A stretch of DNA of 64,000 nt from Pseudogemmobacter humi (GCF_900609055.1 NZ_UXAW01000034.1:62001-126000), one strand, 5' to 3'; shown: positions 18,353 through 27,598, counted from the stretch's first letter. Translations and numbers: made by a program. The notes: generated by a model from the letters alone, not told the origin.

Positions 18353-19690
18353 ATGAACAAAATCACGAAATTCGCTGGCCTGGCGGCGCCTGCCGCGCTG
18401 TTCGCCGGCCTGCCCGCCTGGGCCCAGGAGGCGGCCGAAACCGTCGAAGAGATCGTCGAAGCCGCGCCCGCGCCTGATACCGGCGACACCGCTTGGATGA
18501 TGGTCTCGACCGTCATCGTGCTCTTCATGATCTTTCCGGGGATCGCGTTGTTCTACGGCGGGCTGGTGCGCACCAAGAACATGCTGTCCTTGCTGATGCA
18601 GACCACGACCATCGCCGCGATGATGATGGTGGTCTATGTGGTCTACGGCTATTCCTTCGCCTTCGGCGGCGGCGAGGGGCCGTATTTCGGCGGTTTCGGC
18701 AAGCTGTTCCTTGCGGGCGTAACCCCCGACAGCCTGGCGGGCACCATACCGGAATATGTGTTCATCGCCTTCCAGATGACCTTCGCCAGCATCACCCCGG
18801 TGCTGATCATCGGCGGCTTTGCCGAGCGGATCAAATTCCGCGCCGCGCTTCTGTTCAGCCTGCTCTGGGCGACGTTCGTCTATTTCCCGGTGGCGCATAT
18901 GGCCTGGGATGCGAATGGCCTCTTCTTCGGCTGGGAAGTGTTCGACTTCGCCGGCGGCACGGTGGTGCATATCAACGCCGGGATCGCGGCGCTGGTCGGC
19001 GCGATCTGCGTCGGCAAGCGCATCGGCTACGGCAAAGAGAACATGACGCCGCATTCGCTGACCCTGACCATGGTGGGCGCTTCGATCCTGTTCGTCGGCT
19101 GGTTCGGCTTCAACGTCGGCTCGGCGCTCGGCGCGGGCACGCTGGCGGGGCTGGCGATGATCAACACCTTCACCGCGACGGCGGGCGGCATCATCGGCTG
19201 GATCCTGGTCGAGGCGGTTTTGCGCGGCAAGGCGTCGATGCTGGGCGCGGTCTCGGGGATGATCGCGGGCCTCGTGGCCATCACCCCGGCGGCGGGCGTG
19301 GTCGGGCCGGTCGGCGCGATCTTCCTCGGCGCGATCGCCTCGGCGCTGGCCTACTGGTTCGTGGCGGTGGTGAAGATCAAACTCGGCTATGACGACAGCC
19401 TCGACGTGTTCGGCATCCATGGCATCGGCGGCATCACCGGCGCCATCGGCGCGGGGATCTTCTGCGCCCCGGCGCTTGGCGGCCAGGGCTTCGCAGGCGA
19501 GCGCGGCATGGGCGAGCAGCTGTTCTACCAGGTCGCGGCGGTGGGGATCACCATCGTCTGGTGCGCGGTGGTCTCGTTCATCCTGTTCAAGGTGGTCGGT
19601 GCGCTGACCGGCGGGCTGCGGGTCACCGCCGATGCCGAACGCGAAGGGCTCGACCTTACCTCGCACGGCGAACGCGCCTATCATTACTGA
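18353..19690 (+). CDS. amtB: Ammonium transporter AmtB
   Basis: This 445-residue inner-membrane channel conducts ammonium. It has a cleavable signal peptide (ending PAWAQ) and eleven hydrophobic segments. The twin pore histidines lie in VVHINAG and FGIHGIGG. A periplasmic acidic linker (AAETVEEIVEAAPAPDTGD) precedes the first core helix, and the C-terminal tail that binds GlnK is present. It forms an operon with glnK and ends at a strong hairpin terminator. Expression under nitrogen limitation is expected, but I could not identify a convincing sigma-54 or NtrC site. Confidence 0.96.
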   Translation: MNKITKFAGLAAPAALFAGLPAWAQEAAETVEEIVEAAPAPDTGDTAWMMVSTVIVLFMIFPGIALFYGGLVRTKNMLSLLMQTTTIAAMMMVVYVVYGYSFAFGGGEGPYFGGFGKLFLAGVTPDSLAGTIPEYVFIAFQMTFASITPVLIIGGFAERIKFRAALLFSLLWATFVYFPVAHMAWDANGLFFGWEVFDFAGGTVVHINAGIAALVGAICVGKRIGYGKENMTPHSLTLTMVGASILFVGWFGFNVGSALGAGTLAGLAMINTFTATAGGIIGWILVEAVLRGKASMLGAVSGMIAGLVAITPAAGVVGPVGAIFLGAIASALAYWFVAVVKIKLGYDDSLDVFGIHGIGGITGAIGAGIFCAPALGGQGFAGERGMGEQLFYQVAAVGITIVWCAVVSFILFKVVGALTGGLRVTADAEREGLDLTSHGERAYHY

Positions 19691-19708
19691 CAGGCTGCAC
19701 GACAGGCG

Positions 19709-19740
19709 AAGGCCCGCCGGAGACGATCCGGCGGGCCTTT
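19709..19740. terminator. Bidirectional terminator between amtB and mlaC
   Basis: A perfect 13-base stem, AAGGCCCGCCGGA (19709-19721) with TCCGGCGGGCCTT (19727-19739), encloses a five-base loop and ends in TTT. The matching A residues on the other side allow it to work for both convergent genes. Confidence 0.85.
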
Positions 19741-19753
19741 CTCATGAAACGAA

Positions 19754-19808
19754 TGCCGCTTTCATCCTGACCCAAATACCCCCGCCGGAGGCATCCCTGG
19801 CCTGCCAG
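19754..19808 (-). repeat. Intergenic repeat family A, copy 4 (hairpin plus core)
   Basis: On the - strand a short hairpin, CTGGC-CT-GCCAG (19808-19797), follows the mlaC stop, and the core follows it. The 39-base block 19754-19792 is identical to 8154-8192, which shows strong conservation between distant copies. Confidence 0.8.
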
Positions 19809-19814
19809 AGGCGC

Positions 19815-20426
19815 TTACGCCTTTTTCAGATCCTCGATCAGCGCGTCGATATTGCCCTTGCGCCGGTCCAGCATGGCACCGATCTCGGTGCGCTCGGAGG
19901 CCAGCATGTTCACGCCTTCGATGATGATGTTGAAGAACAGATTCCTGCCGCTCTTGTTCGAGACATGCCAGCGCACCTCGAACGGCGCCTCGCCCTTCAG
20001 ATGCGCGGTCGAGATCACCTCGAAATAGCTTTTCAGCGGCCGCGCGCCGGTCACTTCGATCTTGCCGCCGATGAATTCGCGGAAGCGGCGGCCGTATTTG
20101 CGGCTGATATAGCCCTGGAAGGCCTGGGTATAGGCTTTCATCTGCCCGTCCGAGGCCGAGCGCGCCGCGTTCCCCAGCGTCGAGCGCGCGATCTGCGGCA
20201 CATCGGCGTAGCGCACGAACAGCTTCTCGAACTCGGGATACATCTGCTTTTCCGAGCGGCCCGAGTTGATGATCGCGTTGATCTCGCCCACGGCCTTGTC
20301 GATCAGCGCCCGCGCTTCGGCGTCGTTCAGCGCGAAGGCAGGCGCGGCGCCAAGCGCGGCGGCGGCGGCAAGGCCCGTGCCGAGGAAACAGCGGCGCGAG
20401 AGGCCGGAAACGATTTTACCAGGCAT
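19815..20426 (-). CDS. mlaC: Phospholipid-binding protein MlaC (Ttg2D family)
   Basis: This 203-residue periplasmic carrier shuttles phospholipids between the outer-membrane MlaA complex and the inner-membrane transporter. The N-terminus has a twin-arginine-like signal (GLSRRCFLGTGLAAAAALG, cleaved after PAFA). The body has the family segments YISRKYGRRFREF and VRWHVSNKSG, and ends with the FNIIIEGVNML region. It lies one base after mlaA and is clearly translated with it. The inner-membrane MlaFEDB genes are not in the window. It carries a Tat signal rather than the usual Sec signal of the E. coli protein. Confidence 0.88.
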   Translation of the reverse strand: MPGKIVSGLSRRCFLGTGLAAAAALGAAPAFALNDAEARALIDKAVGEINAIINSGRSEKQMYPEFEKLFVRYADVPQIARSTLGNAARSASDGQMKAYTQAFQGYISRKYGRRFREFIGGKIEVTGARPLKSYFEVISTAHLKGEAPFEVRWHVSNKSGRNLFFNIIIEGVNMLASERTEIGAMLDRRKGNIDALIEDLKKA

Positions 20427-20427
20427 G

Positions 20428-21219
20428 TCAGTCCTCGTAGGGGTCGATGAAACCGTCGTCATAGGGGTCGATGAAACCGTCATCCGCCCCCCCGTCGGCA
20501 CCGCCGCGCACCTTCGCGATCTCGTGCCGGCGGTTCTGAAGATACAACAGCCGAAGCTGCGCATAGCTGTCGGCGCTCTCATATAGGATGGAATCGACCG
20601 TATCGGAATAACGGTAGCGATCATTTAGCCGTGAAAGCGCCTCGATCCCCAGGGTTGCGGTCTCGTCGTCGCCGTCGAAGACATTGCCCACCGGGTTCAT
20701 CGCCAGATCGACCGCGAAGCCCACCGTGTCGCGCAGCGTCGACGGCCCTTCGACGGGCAGTTCCACATAGGGGCCTTCGCCCACACCCCAGACCGCCAGC
20801 GTCTGGCCGAAATCGGCATCGGTCTTCGGCATGCCCAGAACCGAGGCCACGTCGACCAGCCCGCCCAGCCCGGCGGTGGCATTGACCGCAAAGCGCAGGG
20901 TATTGGTCGCCGCCTCGCCGATTCGGGCCTGAAGCACCTGGTTGATCACCACGCCCGGCAGATCCAGCGTATCGGCCACGTTCGAGACGCCCTGGCGCAC
21001 CGGCCCCGGGACCACGGTGCCATAGGCTTTTGCCGCGGGCCGCACCAAAGCGGTGTCCAGCCCCTTGTTCAGCCCGTGGATTCCGCGGTTCACCGGCTCC
21101 AGCGGATCGTTGATGCCGTCCTGCGCCGGCCCCCGGGCGCAGCCCGACAGCGCGGCCAGCGCAAGGCTCAGGGCGATGAGGCGGCCGCAACGGTCGCGGA
21201 TCGTGGGGGCAGGGGTCAT
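20428..21219 (-). CDS. mlaA: Outer-membrane lipoprotein MlaA (VacJ)
   Basis: This 263-residue lipoprotein removes misplaced phospholipids from the outer leaflet of the outer membrane. The signal peptide ends in the lipobox LSGC (Cys 27). The VacJ core begins at NDPLEPVNRGIHGLNKG and includes VLGMPKTDADFGQTLAVWGVG. The C-terminus is odd: it ends in two tandem copies of the octapeptide DDGFIDPY, encoded by a near-perfect 24-base direct repeat. mlaC follows after one base. Confidence 0.93.
   Translation of the reverse strand: MTPAPTIRDRCGRLIALSLALAALSGCARGPAQDGINDPLEPVNRGIHGLNKGLDTALVRPAAKAYGTVVPGPVRQGVSNVADTLDLPGVVINQVLQARIGEAATNTLRFAVNATAGLGGLVDVASVLGMPKTDADFGQTLAVWGVGEGPYVELPVEGPSTLRDTVGFAVDLAMNPVGNVFDGDDETATLGIEALSRLNDRYRYSDTVDSILYESADSYAQLRLLYLQNRRHEIAKVRGGADGGADDGFIDPYDDGFIDPYED
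20437..20484. repeat. Two tandem 24-base repeats in the 3-prime end of mlaA
   Basis: Units at 20437-20460 and 20461-20484 differ at two positions and encode DDGFIDPY twice. They look like a recent in-frame slippage or duplication in the acidic tail of MlaA. Confidence 0.85.
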
Positions 21220-21377
21220 GACTGAAAACTCGGGCGCGCTCGGGACTGGTTTTCACGCTTTTTTCGTGAATTGAAGGTCAGGATTACGGCCTGGCAAAGC
21301 GCAAGACAACACGCATTCGTTATGCGATGTTGCGACTGGCGGGCTTTGGCCATGGCGGCGTATTTCGGAGCGTGGAA

Positions 21378-23126
21378 TTGAAGAAAGACATCGGCCATCA
21401 CGGGCGGGGCGAGCTTGCCGCGGTCAGATCCCTGTCGCGAGGCGCGCTGATGGCGGCGTTTCTGTTCTCGGTCTTCGCCAATCTGCTGATGCTGACCTCG
21501 CCGCTCTATATGCTGCAAATCTACGACCGGGTGCTGTTGTCGCGCTCGGAGCCCACGCTGCTGGCGCTGTCCCTGCTGGCCTGTTTCCTGTTTCTGGTCA
21601 TGGGGCTGCTGGATCACGCCCGGGGCCGCATCCTCGCCCGGATCGGCGCCCGTTTCCAGGAGGCGCTGGACCGGCGGGTGCTGTCGGCCTCGTTCCGGCG
21701 GCTCTCGGTCGTGCCGGGCGACGGCGCCGCGCGCACGGCGCAGGGCGATCTTGAAACCATCGCCCGGTTCTGGGCCTCGCCTCTGCTGCAATCGCTGCTG
21801 GATCTGCCCTGGACGCCGGTCTTCATCGCGGCGCTGTTCATCTTCCATCCCTGGCTTGGCTGGTTCGCGGTGGCCGCGTCGCTGTTGCTGATGGCGCTGG
21901 CCTGGGCCAACCAGTCCGGCACCGATCAGATCACGCGCGAGGCGACGCTGGCCGGATTCGCCGCCGAGCGTCAGGCCGAGAATCTCAAGGCGGAATCGGA
22001 ACTCGTCCGTTCCCTCGGGATGAGCGGCAGCGCCTTCGCCCGCTGGTATGGTCTGCGCCGCGAGGCCTTGGCGAAAGGCATGACGCTGGCCGACACCGCC
22101 GGCAGCTATCAGGTGCTGACGAAAACCCTGCGGATCTTCCTGCAATCGGCGATCCTCGGGCTGGGGGCCTGGCTGGTGCTGAGGGGTGATCTTTCGGCGG
22201 GGGCGATGATCGCGGGCTCGATCCTTCTGGGCCGCGCGCTGCAACCGATCGAAGGCGCGATCAGCCAGTGGCCGATGATGTCGCGCACGCGGGCCGCGCG
22301 CGAGCGGCTGGTGAAACTGCTGGACGATGCCCCGGCCGAGCCCATGCGCACCGCTTTGCCGCGCCCCGCCGCGAATATCGAGGCCAGCGGCCTGACCGTG
22401 GTGCCGCCGGGCGACAGCCGCCCGGTGCTGCGCGGCATCTCGCTGCGGGTCGGGCCGGGTCAGGCCATCGGCGTGATCGGGGTCTCGGGCTCGGGCAAAA
22501 GCTCGCTCGCCCGCGCGATCTGCGGCGTCTGGCCACCGGCGGCGGGCCATATCCGGCTCGATGGCGCCACGCTTGATCAGTATGAGCCGGACGTTCTGGG
22601 CAGCTACATCGGCTATCTGCCGCAGCGGGTCACGCTGTTCGACGGCACCATCGCCGAGAACATCGCCCGGCTCGATGCCTCGGCCGAGCCGGAGAAGATC
22701 GTGGCGGCGGCCAGGAAGGCGGCGGTCCACGATTTGATCCTGCGGCTGCCCGCGGGCTACGACACCCAGGTCTCGACCATGGGAGGCCAGTTGTCCGGCG
22801 GGCAGATCCAGCGCATCGGCCTTGCGCGGGCGTTTTACGGCGATCCGGTGATCCTGGTGCTGGACGAGCCGAACTCGAACCTCGACAACGACGGCTCGAT
22901 GGCGCTGAACCACGCCATCCGCCAGGCCAAGCAGGACGGCTGCGCGGTCTTCATCATGGCGCATCGCCCGGCGGCGATCCAGGAATGCGATCTGCTGCTG
23001 GTGATGAAGGACGGCATGGCCCAGCATTTCGGCCCGCGCGACCAGGTGCTGCGCGAGGCGGTGAAGAACGCGGGCGACATCGCGCGGCCGATCAACGCCG
23101 GTTCCATCCAAGGGGGCGTGTCATGA
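21378..23126 (+). CDS. Type I secretion ABC transporter (PrtD/HlyB-like ATPase-permease)
   Basis: This protein of about 582 residues is a fused half-transporter for type I export. Six membrane helices occupy about residues 20-300, and there is no N-terminal C39-like domain, so it is of the PrtD type. The ATPase domain has Walker A GVSGSGKSS, the signature LSGGQIQRIGLARA and Walker B VILVLDEPNSNLD. I favour the TTG at 21378 because GGAG lies seven bases upstream and the product then starts MKKDIGHHGRGEL. An ATG at 21327 would add 17 residues. It overlaps the adaptor gene as ATGA. Confidence 0.87.
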   Translation: MKKDIGHHGRGELAAVRSLSRGALMAAFLFSVFANLLMLTSPLYMLQIYDRVLLSRSEPTLLALSLLACFLFLVMGLLDHARGRILARIGARFQEALDRRVLSASFRRLSVVPGDGAARTAQGDLETIARFWASPLLQSLLDLPWTPVFIAALFIFHPWLGWFAVAASLLLMALAWANQSGTDQITREATLAGFAAERQAENLKAESELVRSLGMSGSAFARWYGLRREALAKGMTLADTAGSYQVLTKTLRIFLQSAILGLGAWLVLRGDLSAGAMIAGSILLGRALQPIEGAISQWPMMSRTRAARERLVKLLDDAPAEPMRTALPRPAANIEASGLTVVPPGDSRPVLRGISLRVGPGQAIGVIGVSGSGKSSLARAICGVWPPAAGHIRLDGATLDQYEPDVLGSYIGYLPQRVTLFDGTIAENIARLDASAEPEKIVAAARKAAVHDLILRLPAGYDTQVSTMGGQLSGGQIQRIGLARAFYGDPVILVLDEPNSNLDNDGSMALNHAIRQAKQDGCAVFIMAHRPAAIQECDLLLVMKDGMAQHFGPRDQVLREAVKNAGDIARPINAGSIQGGVS

Positions 23127-24427
23127 GCGCGAGCCGTCCGCTCTGGTCGATCCGCCGCCCGCTGGTGCTGGGCTTTCTCGCGCTGTTCGCGCTGATCTTC
23201 GGCTTCGGGATCTGGGCCGCGACCGCCAGCCTGTCGGGCGCCATCGTCGCCCCGGGCCAGATCGAGGTCGAACAGAACCGCCAGGTGGTGCAGCATCCCG
23301 ACGGCGGCGTGGTCGCCGGGATCGAAGTGACCGAGGGCCAGAGGGTCCAGGCCGGCGACGTGCTGATCCGGCTGGACGGTGCGCTCTTGTCGACCGAACT
23401 CGCCATCGTCGAGGGCCGGTTGTCCGAGGCCATCGCGCAGCGCGCCCGGCTTGAGGCCGAGCGCGACGGCGCGGCGCGGCCGGTCTTTCCGCCGGATCTC
23501 GTCGCCGAGGCCGGGGCCAGCCCCACGGTGCGCGATCAGATCGACGGACAGCTCGGCCTGTTCGACGCGCGCCTTGAGGCGGCGGAAAAGGAGGTGGAGC
23601 AGCTCAACCGCCAGATCGAACAGATCCGCGCCCGGATCACCGGCATCGACGCCCAGGCCGAGGCGATCCGCATCCAGCTCGACCTGATCCGCCAGGAGCT
23701 GGTCAGCCAGAAGACCCTGCTGGACCGCGGCCTCGCCCAGGCGGCCTCGGTCCTCGCGCTGCAACGCGAGGAGGCGCGGCTTCTGGGCCAGACCGGCGAT
23801 CTGATCGCCAACCGCGCCCAGGCCGAGGAGCGTATCACCGAGATCGAACTGTCGATCGGCGCCATCAGCCTGCGCCGCCGTGAACAGGCCGCCGACCAGC
23901 TGCGCGAGATCGCGCCGCTGGAACTGGAACTCGCCGAACGTCGCCGGGGGCTGCGCGAACAGGTCGCGCGGCTGGATATCCGCGCGCCGGTGTCGGGGGT
24001 GGTGCTGGGCCTTGCGGTGACCACGCCGCGCGCGGTGCTGCGCCCGGCCGAGGCGGTGCTCTACATCGTGCCGCAGGACCGGCCGCTGATGATCGCCGCC
24101 CGGGTTTCGCCCATCGACATCGATCAGATTCACACCGGCCAGGACGTGGAGCTGGTGTTCTCTGCCTTTTCCTCGCGCACCACCCCGCATCTGAAGGGCA
24201 AGGTGATGCTCGTCTCGGCCGATGCCTTCACCGACCAGACCGCGCATGTCAGCTTCTACCGGGTCGAGATCGTGCTGCACGCGGATGAGGCGGAAAAGCT
24301 GGGCGGGCTGGCGCTTTTGCCCGGCATGCCGGTCGAAGCCTTCATCCAGACCGGGGCGCAGACGCCTTTCGCCTATCTGATCAAACCCTTCGCCGATTAT
24401 TTCAATCGCGCCTTCCGCGAAAGCTGA
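23123..24427 (+). CDS. Type I secretion membrane-fusion protein (HlyD/PrtE family)
   Basis: This 434-residue periplasmic adaptor links the ABC exporter to an outer-membrane TolC-like channel. It has one N-terminal membrane helix (about residues 15-40), a biotinyl-lipoyl-like half motif (HPDGGVVAGIEVTEGQRVQAGDVLI), and a long coiled coil rich in Glu, Gln, Arg and Ala (about 140-300). The second lipoyl half (RLDIRAPVSGVVLG) and a beta-barrel domain follow. The start is fixed by the ATGA overlap with the ABC gene. No outer-membrane factor or repeat-toxin substrate lies nearby. Confidence 0.9.
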   Translation: MSASRPLWSIRRPLVLGFLALFALIFGFGIWAATASLSGAIVAPGQIEVEQNRQVVQHPDGGVVAGIEVTEGQRVQAGDVLIRLDGALLSTELAIVEGRLSEAIAQRARLEAERDGAARPVFPPDLVAEAGASPTVRDQIDGQLGLFDARLEAAEKEVEQLNRQIEQIRARITGIDAQAEAIRIQLDLIRQELVSQKTLLDRGLAQAASVLALQREEARLLGQTGDLIANRAQAEERITEIELSIGAISLRRREQAADQLREIAPLELELAERRRGLREQVARLDIRAPVSGVVLGLAVTTPRAVLRPAEAVLYIVPQDRPLMIAARVSPIDIDQIHTGQDVELVFSAFSSRTTPHLKGKVMLVSADAFTDQTAHVSFYRVEIVLHADEAEKLGGLALLPGMPVEAFIQTGAQTPFAYLIKPFADYFNRAFRES

Positions 24428-24513
24428 CCTCACCTGACGCGGGGCAGGCGCTTGCCCCGCCCCCGGCCTTCTGGCAGGGTCCGGCCGAACGCACCGATCC
24501 GAAGGGAAAGCCC

Positions 24514-24972
24514 ATGTCCATCGAAGCCCGTCTCGCCGAGCTTGGCATCACCCTGCCCGACGCCCCCGCGCCGGTCGCCAATTACGTCGGCTTCGTCCAG
24601 ACCGGCAATCTCGTCCATGTCTCGGGCCAGATCAGCCAGAACGAATCCGGGCCGATCAGGGGCAAGCTGGGCGCCGATCTGTCGGTGGAACAGGGTGCCG
24701 AGGCCGCGCGGCGCTGCGCCATCTCGCTGCTGTCGCAGGTCAAAAAGGCGTGCGGCGGCGATCTGGGGCGCGTGGTGCGGCTGGTGAAACTGACCGGCTT
24801 CGTCAATTCCACCCCGGATTTCACCGACCAGCCCAAGGTCATCAACGGCGCCTCGGATTTCATGGTCGAGGTGCTGGGCGACAAGGGCCGCCATGCCCGT
24901 GCCGCGGTCTCGTCGAACTCGCTGCCGCTCGGCGTCGCGGTCGAGATCGACGCGATCTTCGAGATCGCCTGA
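24514..24972 (+). CDS. RidA/YjgF-family protein
   Basis: This 152-residue protein belongs to the RidA superfamily, whose well-studied members deaminate reactive enamine and imine intermediates. The N-terminal part resembles the longer YjgF-like group (VGFVQTGNLVHVSGQISQNESGP). The C-terminal half has SDFMVEVLGDKGRHARAAVSSNSLPLGVAVEID. An Arg in the GRHARAAV context occupies the region of the catalytic Arg of RidA. Nine bases downstream a phosphodiesterase gene starts on the same strand. The specific substrate is unknown. Confidence 0.88.
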   Translation: MSIEARLAELGITLPDAPAPVANYVGFVQTGNLVHVSGQISQNESGPIRGKLGADLSVEQGAEAARRCAISLLSQVKKACGGDLGRVVRLVKLTGFVNSTPDFTDQPKVINGASDFMVEVLGDKGRHARAAVSSNSLPLGVAVEIDAIFEIA

Positions 24973-24980
24973 GCGCCGCC

Positions 24981-25754
24981 ATGGCCCGCGTCCCCCTGCC
25001 GCCCGGCTTCCTGCGCCTGCCGCTCGCGCATCGCGCGCTGCATGACCGCGCGGCGGGGGTGATCGAGAATTCGCCCGCCGCGATCCGCGCCGCCATCGCC
25101 GCGGGCTACGGCATCGAGATCGACCTGCAACTGTCGCGCGACGGCGAGGCGATGGTGTTCCACGACGACGGGCTCGACCGGCTCACCGCCGCGACCGGCC
25201 CGGTCAGCGCCCTGAGCGCGGCCGGGCTGACCGCCCTCACGCTCAGGGGCAGCGAGGACCGCATTCCGACGCTGGCCGAAGTGCTGGACCTGGTCTCCGG
25301 CCGGGTGCCGCTGCTGATCGAGCTGAAGGACCAGACGCTCGCCATGTCCGAAACCGACGGCCGGCTTGAGGCCGCCACCGCGCGCCTGCTGGCGGATTAC
25401 CGGGGTGAGGTGGCGGTGATGTCCTTCAACCCCCATTCGGTGGCGCATATGGCCCGGCTCGCGCCCTCGGTGCCGCGCGGGCTGACCACCTCGGCCTGGG
25501 ACCCCGACGAGTGGGCGCCGCTCGACCCCGCCACCTGCGCGCGGCTGCGGGAAATTCCGGATTACGCAAGCAGCGAAAGCAGCTTCATCAGCCACGAAGC
25601 CGCCGACCTGCCCCGCCCGCGCGTCGCCGAACTGAAAGCCGAAGGCGCGGCGGTGCTGTGCTGGACCATCCGCTCGCCCGCGGACGAGGCCTGTGCGCGC
25701 CGTATCGCCGACAATATCACCTTCGAGGGCTACGCCGCGCCGATCCCGGCCTGA
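24981..25754 (+). CDS. Glycerophosphodiester phosphodiesterase
   Basis: This 257-residue GDPD-family TIM-barrel enzyme hydrolyses glycerophosphodiesters to glycerol-3-phosphate and an alcohol. It has the active-site patterns LAHRALHDRAAGVIENSPAA (catalytic His-Arg and Glu-Asn), IEIDLQLSRDGEAMVFHDDGLDRLT and LLIELKD. There is no signal peptide, so the enzyme is cytoplasmic, like UgpQ. It starts eight bases after the RidA stop and lies in a + strand run with the next three genes. Confidence 0.92.
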   Translation: MARVPLPPGFLRLPLAHRALHDRAAGVIENSPAAIRAAIAAGYGIEIDLQLSRDGEAMVFHDDGLDRLTAATGPVSALSAAGLTALTLRGSEDRIPTLAEVLDLVSGRVPLLIELKDQTLAMSETDGRLEAATARLLADYRGEVAVMSFNPHSVAHMARLAPSVPRGLTTSAWDPDEWAPLDPATCARLREIPDYASSESSFISHEAADLPRPRVAELKAEGAAVLCWTIRSPADEACARRIADNITFEGYAAPIPA

Positions 25755-25811
25755 GCCCTTTCCCTTCGCCCCGCGGCCACATAGCCTCGGCGCAAAGCCA
25801 GCGGAGCCAGG

Positions 25812-26990
25812 ATGCCGGACTTCGTTCTTCTCGACAGCCTGACAGAGATCACCGCCGCCGCATGGGACGCGCTGGCGGCGCCGGAACAGGCGACCGGCCG
25901 GCCGCTCGACCCGTTCACCACCCACCGCTTCCTCATGGCGCTGGAACAGTCGGGCTCTGTCGGCCAGGGCACCGGCTGGCTGCCGCGCCCCTTGGTGCTG
26001 CGCGAAAACGGCGAGGTGCGCGCCGCGCTGCCGCTCTATGTGAAAACCCACAGCCAGGGCGAATATATCTTCGACCATGGCTGGGCCGAGGCCTTCCAGC
26101 GCGCGGGCGGGCGCTATTACCCCAAGCTCCAGGTCGCGGTGCCCTTCACCCCGGCCAGCGGTCGGCGCTTCCTCGGCCCCGAGGCCCTTCGCGCCGATCT
26201 GGCCAGCGCCGCCATCGGCCTCGCCGCGGGCAACGATCTGTCCTCGCTGCACATCACCTTCTGCACCGAAGCCGAGGCCCGGGCGCTGGCCGGGCATGAC
26301 GGCCTTCTCCACCGTGTCACCAGCCAGTTCCACTGGCTGAACCGCGGCTACGGCGATTTCGCGGATTTCCTCGCCGATCTCGCCTCGCGCAAGCGCAAGA
26401 CGATCCGCAAGGAACGCGAGACCGCCCGCGCCCATGGCCTGACCCTCCGCGCGCTGACCGGCGACGACATCCTGCCCGAGCACTGGGATGCGTTCTGGGC
26501 CTTCTACCAGGACACCGGCAGCCGCAAATGGGGCCGCCCCTATCTGACCCGTGCCGCGTTCGACGCCTTCCACGCCACGATGCGCAGCGACATGCTGCTG
26601 GTCATGGCCTTTGACGGAACCCGGCCGGTGGCGGGCGCGTTGAACTTCATCGGGCGCGACTGCCTTTACGGCCGCTACTGGGGCACCACCGGCGATTACC
26701 CGGCACTGCATTTCGAGCTGTGCTATTATCAGGCCATCGACTGGGCCATCGCCAACGGCTTGTCGCGGGTCGAGGCCGGAGCGCAGGGCGAACACAAGCT
26801 CGCCCGCGGCTATCTGCCGGTCGAGACCCATTCGCTGCACTGGATCGCCGATCCGGGCTTTCGCCGCGCGGTGGCGGATTACCTGCGGGCCGAGCGCGCG
26901 GCCACCGGCGAGGATATCGGGGTTCTGACCCGGTTCGGCCCGTTCCGGCGCGGCGGAGCGGAAAGCGGAGGAAAGGAAGAGGAATGCTGA
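25812..26990 (+). CDS. FemAB-like / peptidogalycan biosynthesis family protein
   Basis: This 392-residue protein belongs to the GNAT-related FemAB-like family (often annotated DUF482 or peptidogalycan biosynthesis). The middle has FLADLASRKRKTIRKERETARAHG split over a helix, and the acyltransferase-like core has FYQDTGSRKWGRPYLTRAAF and GRYWGTTGDYPALHFELCYYQ. The characteristic EAGAQGEHKLARGYLP segment follows. The reaction is not established for the family; transfer of an amino acid or acyl group is inferred from fold. It overlaps the next gene by seven bases. Confidence 0.82.
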   Translation: MPDFVLLDSLTEITAAAWDALAAPEQATGRPLDPFTTHRFLMALEQSGSVGQGTGWLPRPLVLRENGEVRAALPLYVKTHSQGEYIFDHGWAEAFQRAGGRYYPKLQVAVPFTPASGRRFLGPEALRADLASAAIGLAAGNDLSSLHITFCTEAEARALAGHDGLLHRVTSQFHWLNRGYGDFADFLADLASRKRKTIRKERETARAHGLTLRALTGDDILPEHWDAFWAFYQDTGSRKWGRPYLTRAAFDAFHATMRSDMLLVMAFDGTRPVAGALNFIGRDCLYGRYWGTTGDYPALHFELCYYQAIDWAIANGLSRVEAGAQGEHKLARGYLPVETHSLHWIADPGFRRAVADYLRAERAATGEDIGVLTRFGPFRRGGAESGGKEEEC

Positions 26991-27580
26991 CCTTCTACAC
27001 CAATCCGATGTCGCGCGGCCGCATGATCCGCTGGATGCTGGAGGAACTGGAAGAGCCCTATGAGACCGTGGTCCTCGGCTACGGCGCCGATATGAACGCG
27101 CCGGGCTATCTGGCGCTGAACCCGATGGGCAAGGTGCCCACCGTGGTGCTGGGCGAAACCGTCGTCACCGAGGTCGCGGCGATCTGCACCTGGCTCGCGC
27201 AGAAATTCCCCGAAAAAGGGCTGATGGCGCAGGACAGCGCCAGCTTCTACCGCTGGATGTTCTTCGCCGCCGGGCCGCTTGAGGCCGCGGTGACCAACAC
27301 CTCCTTCGGCTGGAAACCCGAAGGCCCCGAGCAGGAGGGCCGCGCCGGCTACGGCAGTTTTGATCGCGTGGTGCGCACGCTCTCGGGGTACCTGGGGAAC
27401 CACGACTATATTGCCGATGGTCGCTTCACCGCCGCCGATGTCTATGTCGGCAGCCAGGTCGGCTGGGGGATGCGCTTCGGCAGCCTGCCCGAAACCGATG
27501 CCTTCCAGGCCTATTGGAACCGGCTGAAAGACCGTCCGGCGCTGATCCGGGCGAATACCAAAGACGATGCGCTGATCTGA
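26984..27580 (+). CDS. Glutathione S-transferase family protein
   Basis: This 198-residue protein has an N-terminal thioredoxin-like domain (LTFYTNPMSRGRMIRWMLEE, with Ser in the position of the catalytic residue) and the cis-Pro KVPTVVL. Its C-terminal helical domain contains FTAADVYVGSQVGWGM. It is probably cytosolic with an unknown electrophilic or reductive substrate. The ATG follows the AAGGAAGAGG sequence and overlaps the stop of the FemAB-like gene by seven bases. Confidence 0.88.
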   Translation: MLTFYTNPMSRGRMIRWMLEELEEPYETVVLGYGADMNAPGYLALNPMGKVPTVVLGETVVTEVAAICTWLAQKFPEKGLMAQDSASFYRWMFFAAGPLEAAVTNTSFGWKPEGPEQEGRAGYGSFDRVVRTLSGYLGNHDYIADGRFTAADVYVGSQVGWGMRFGSLPETDAFQAYWNRLKDRPALIRANTKDDALI

Positions 27581-27598
27581 CAAGGAAAGGCTTGAACC

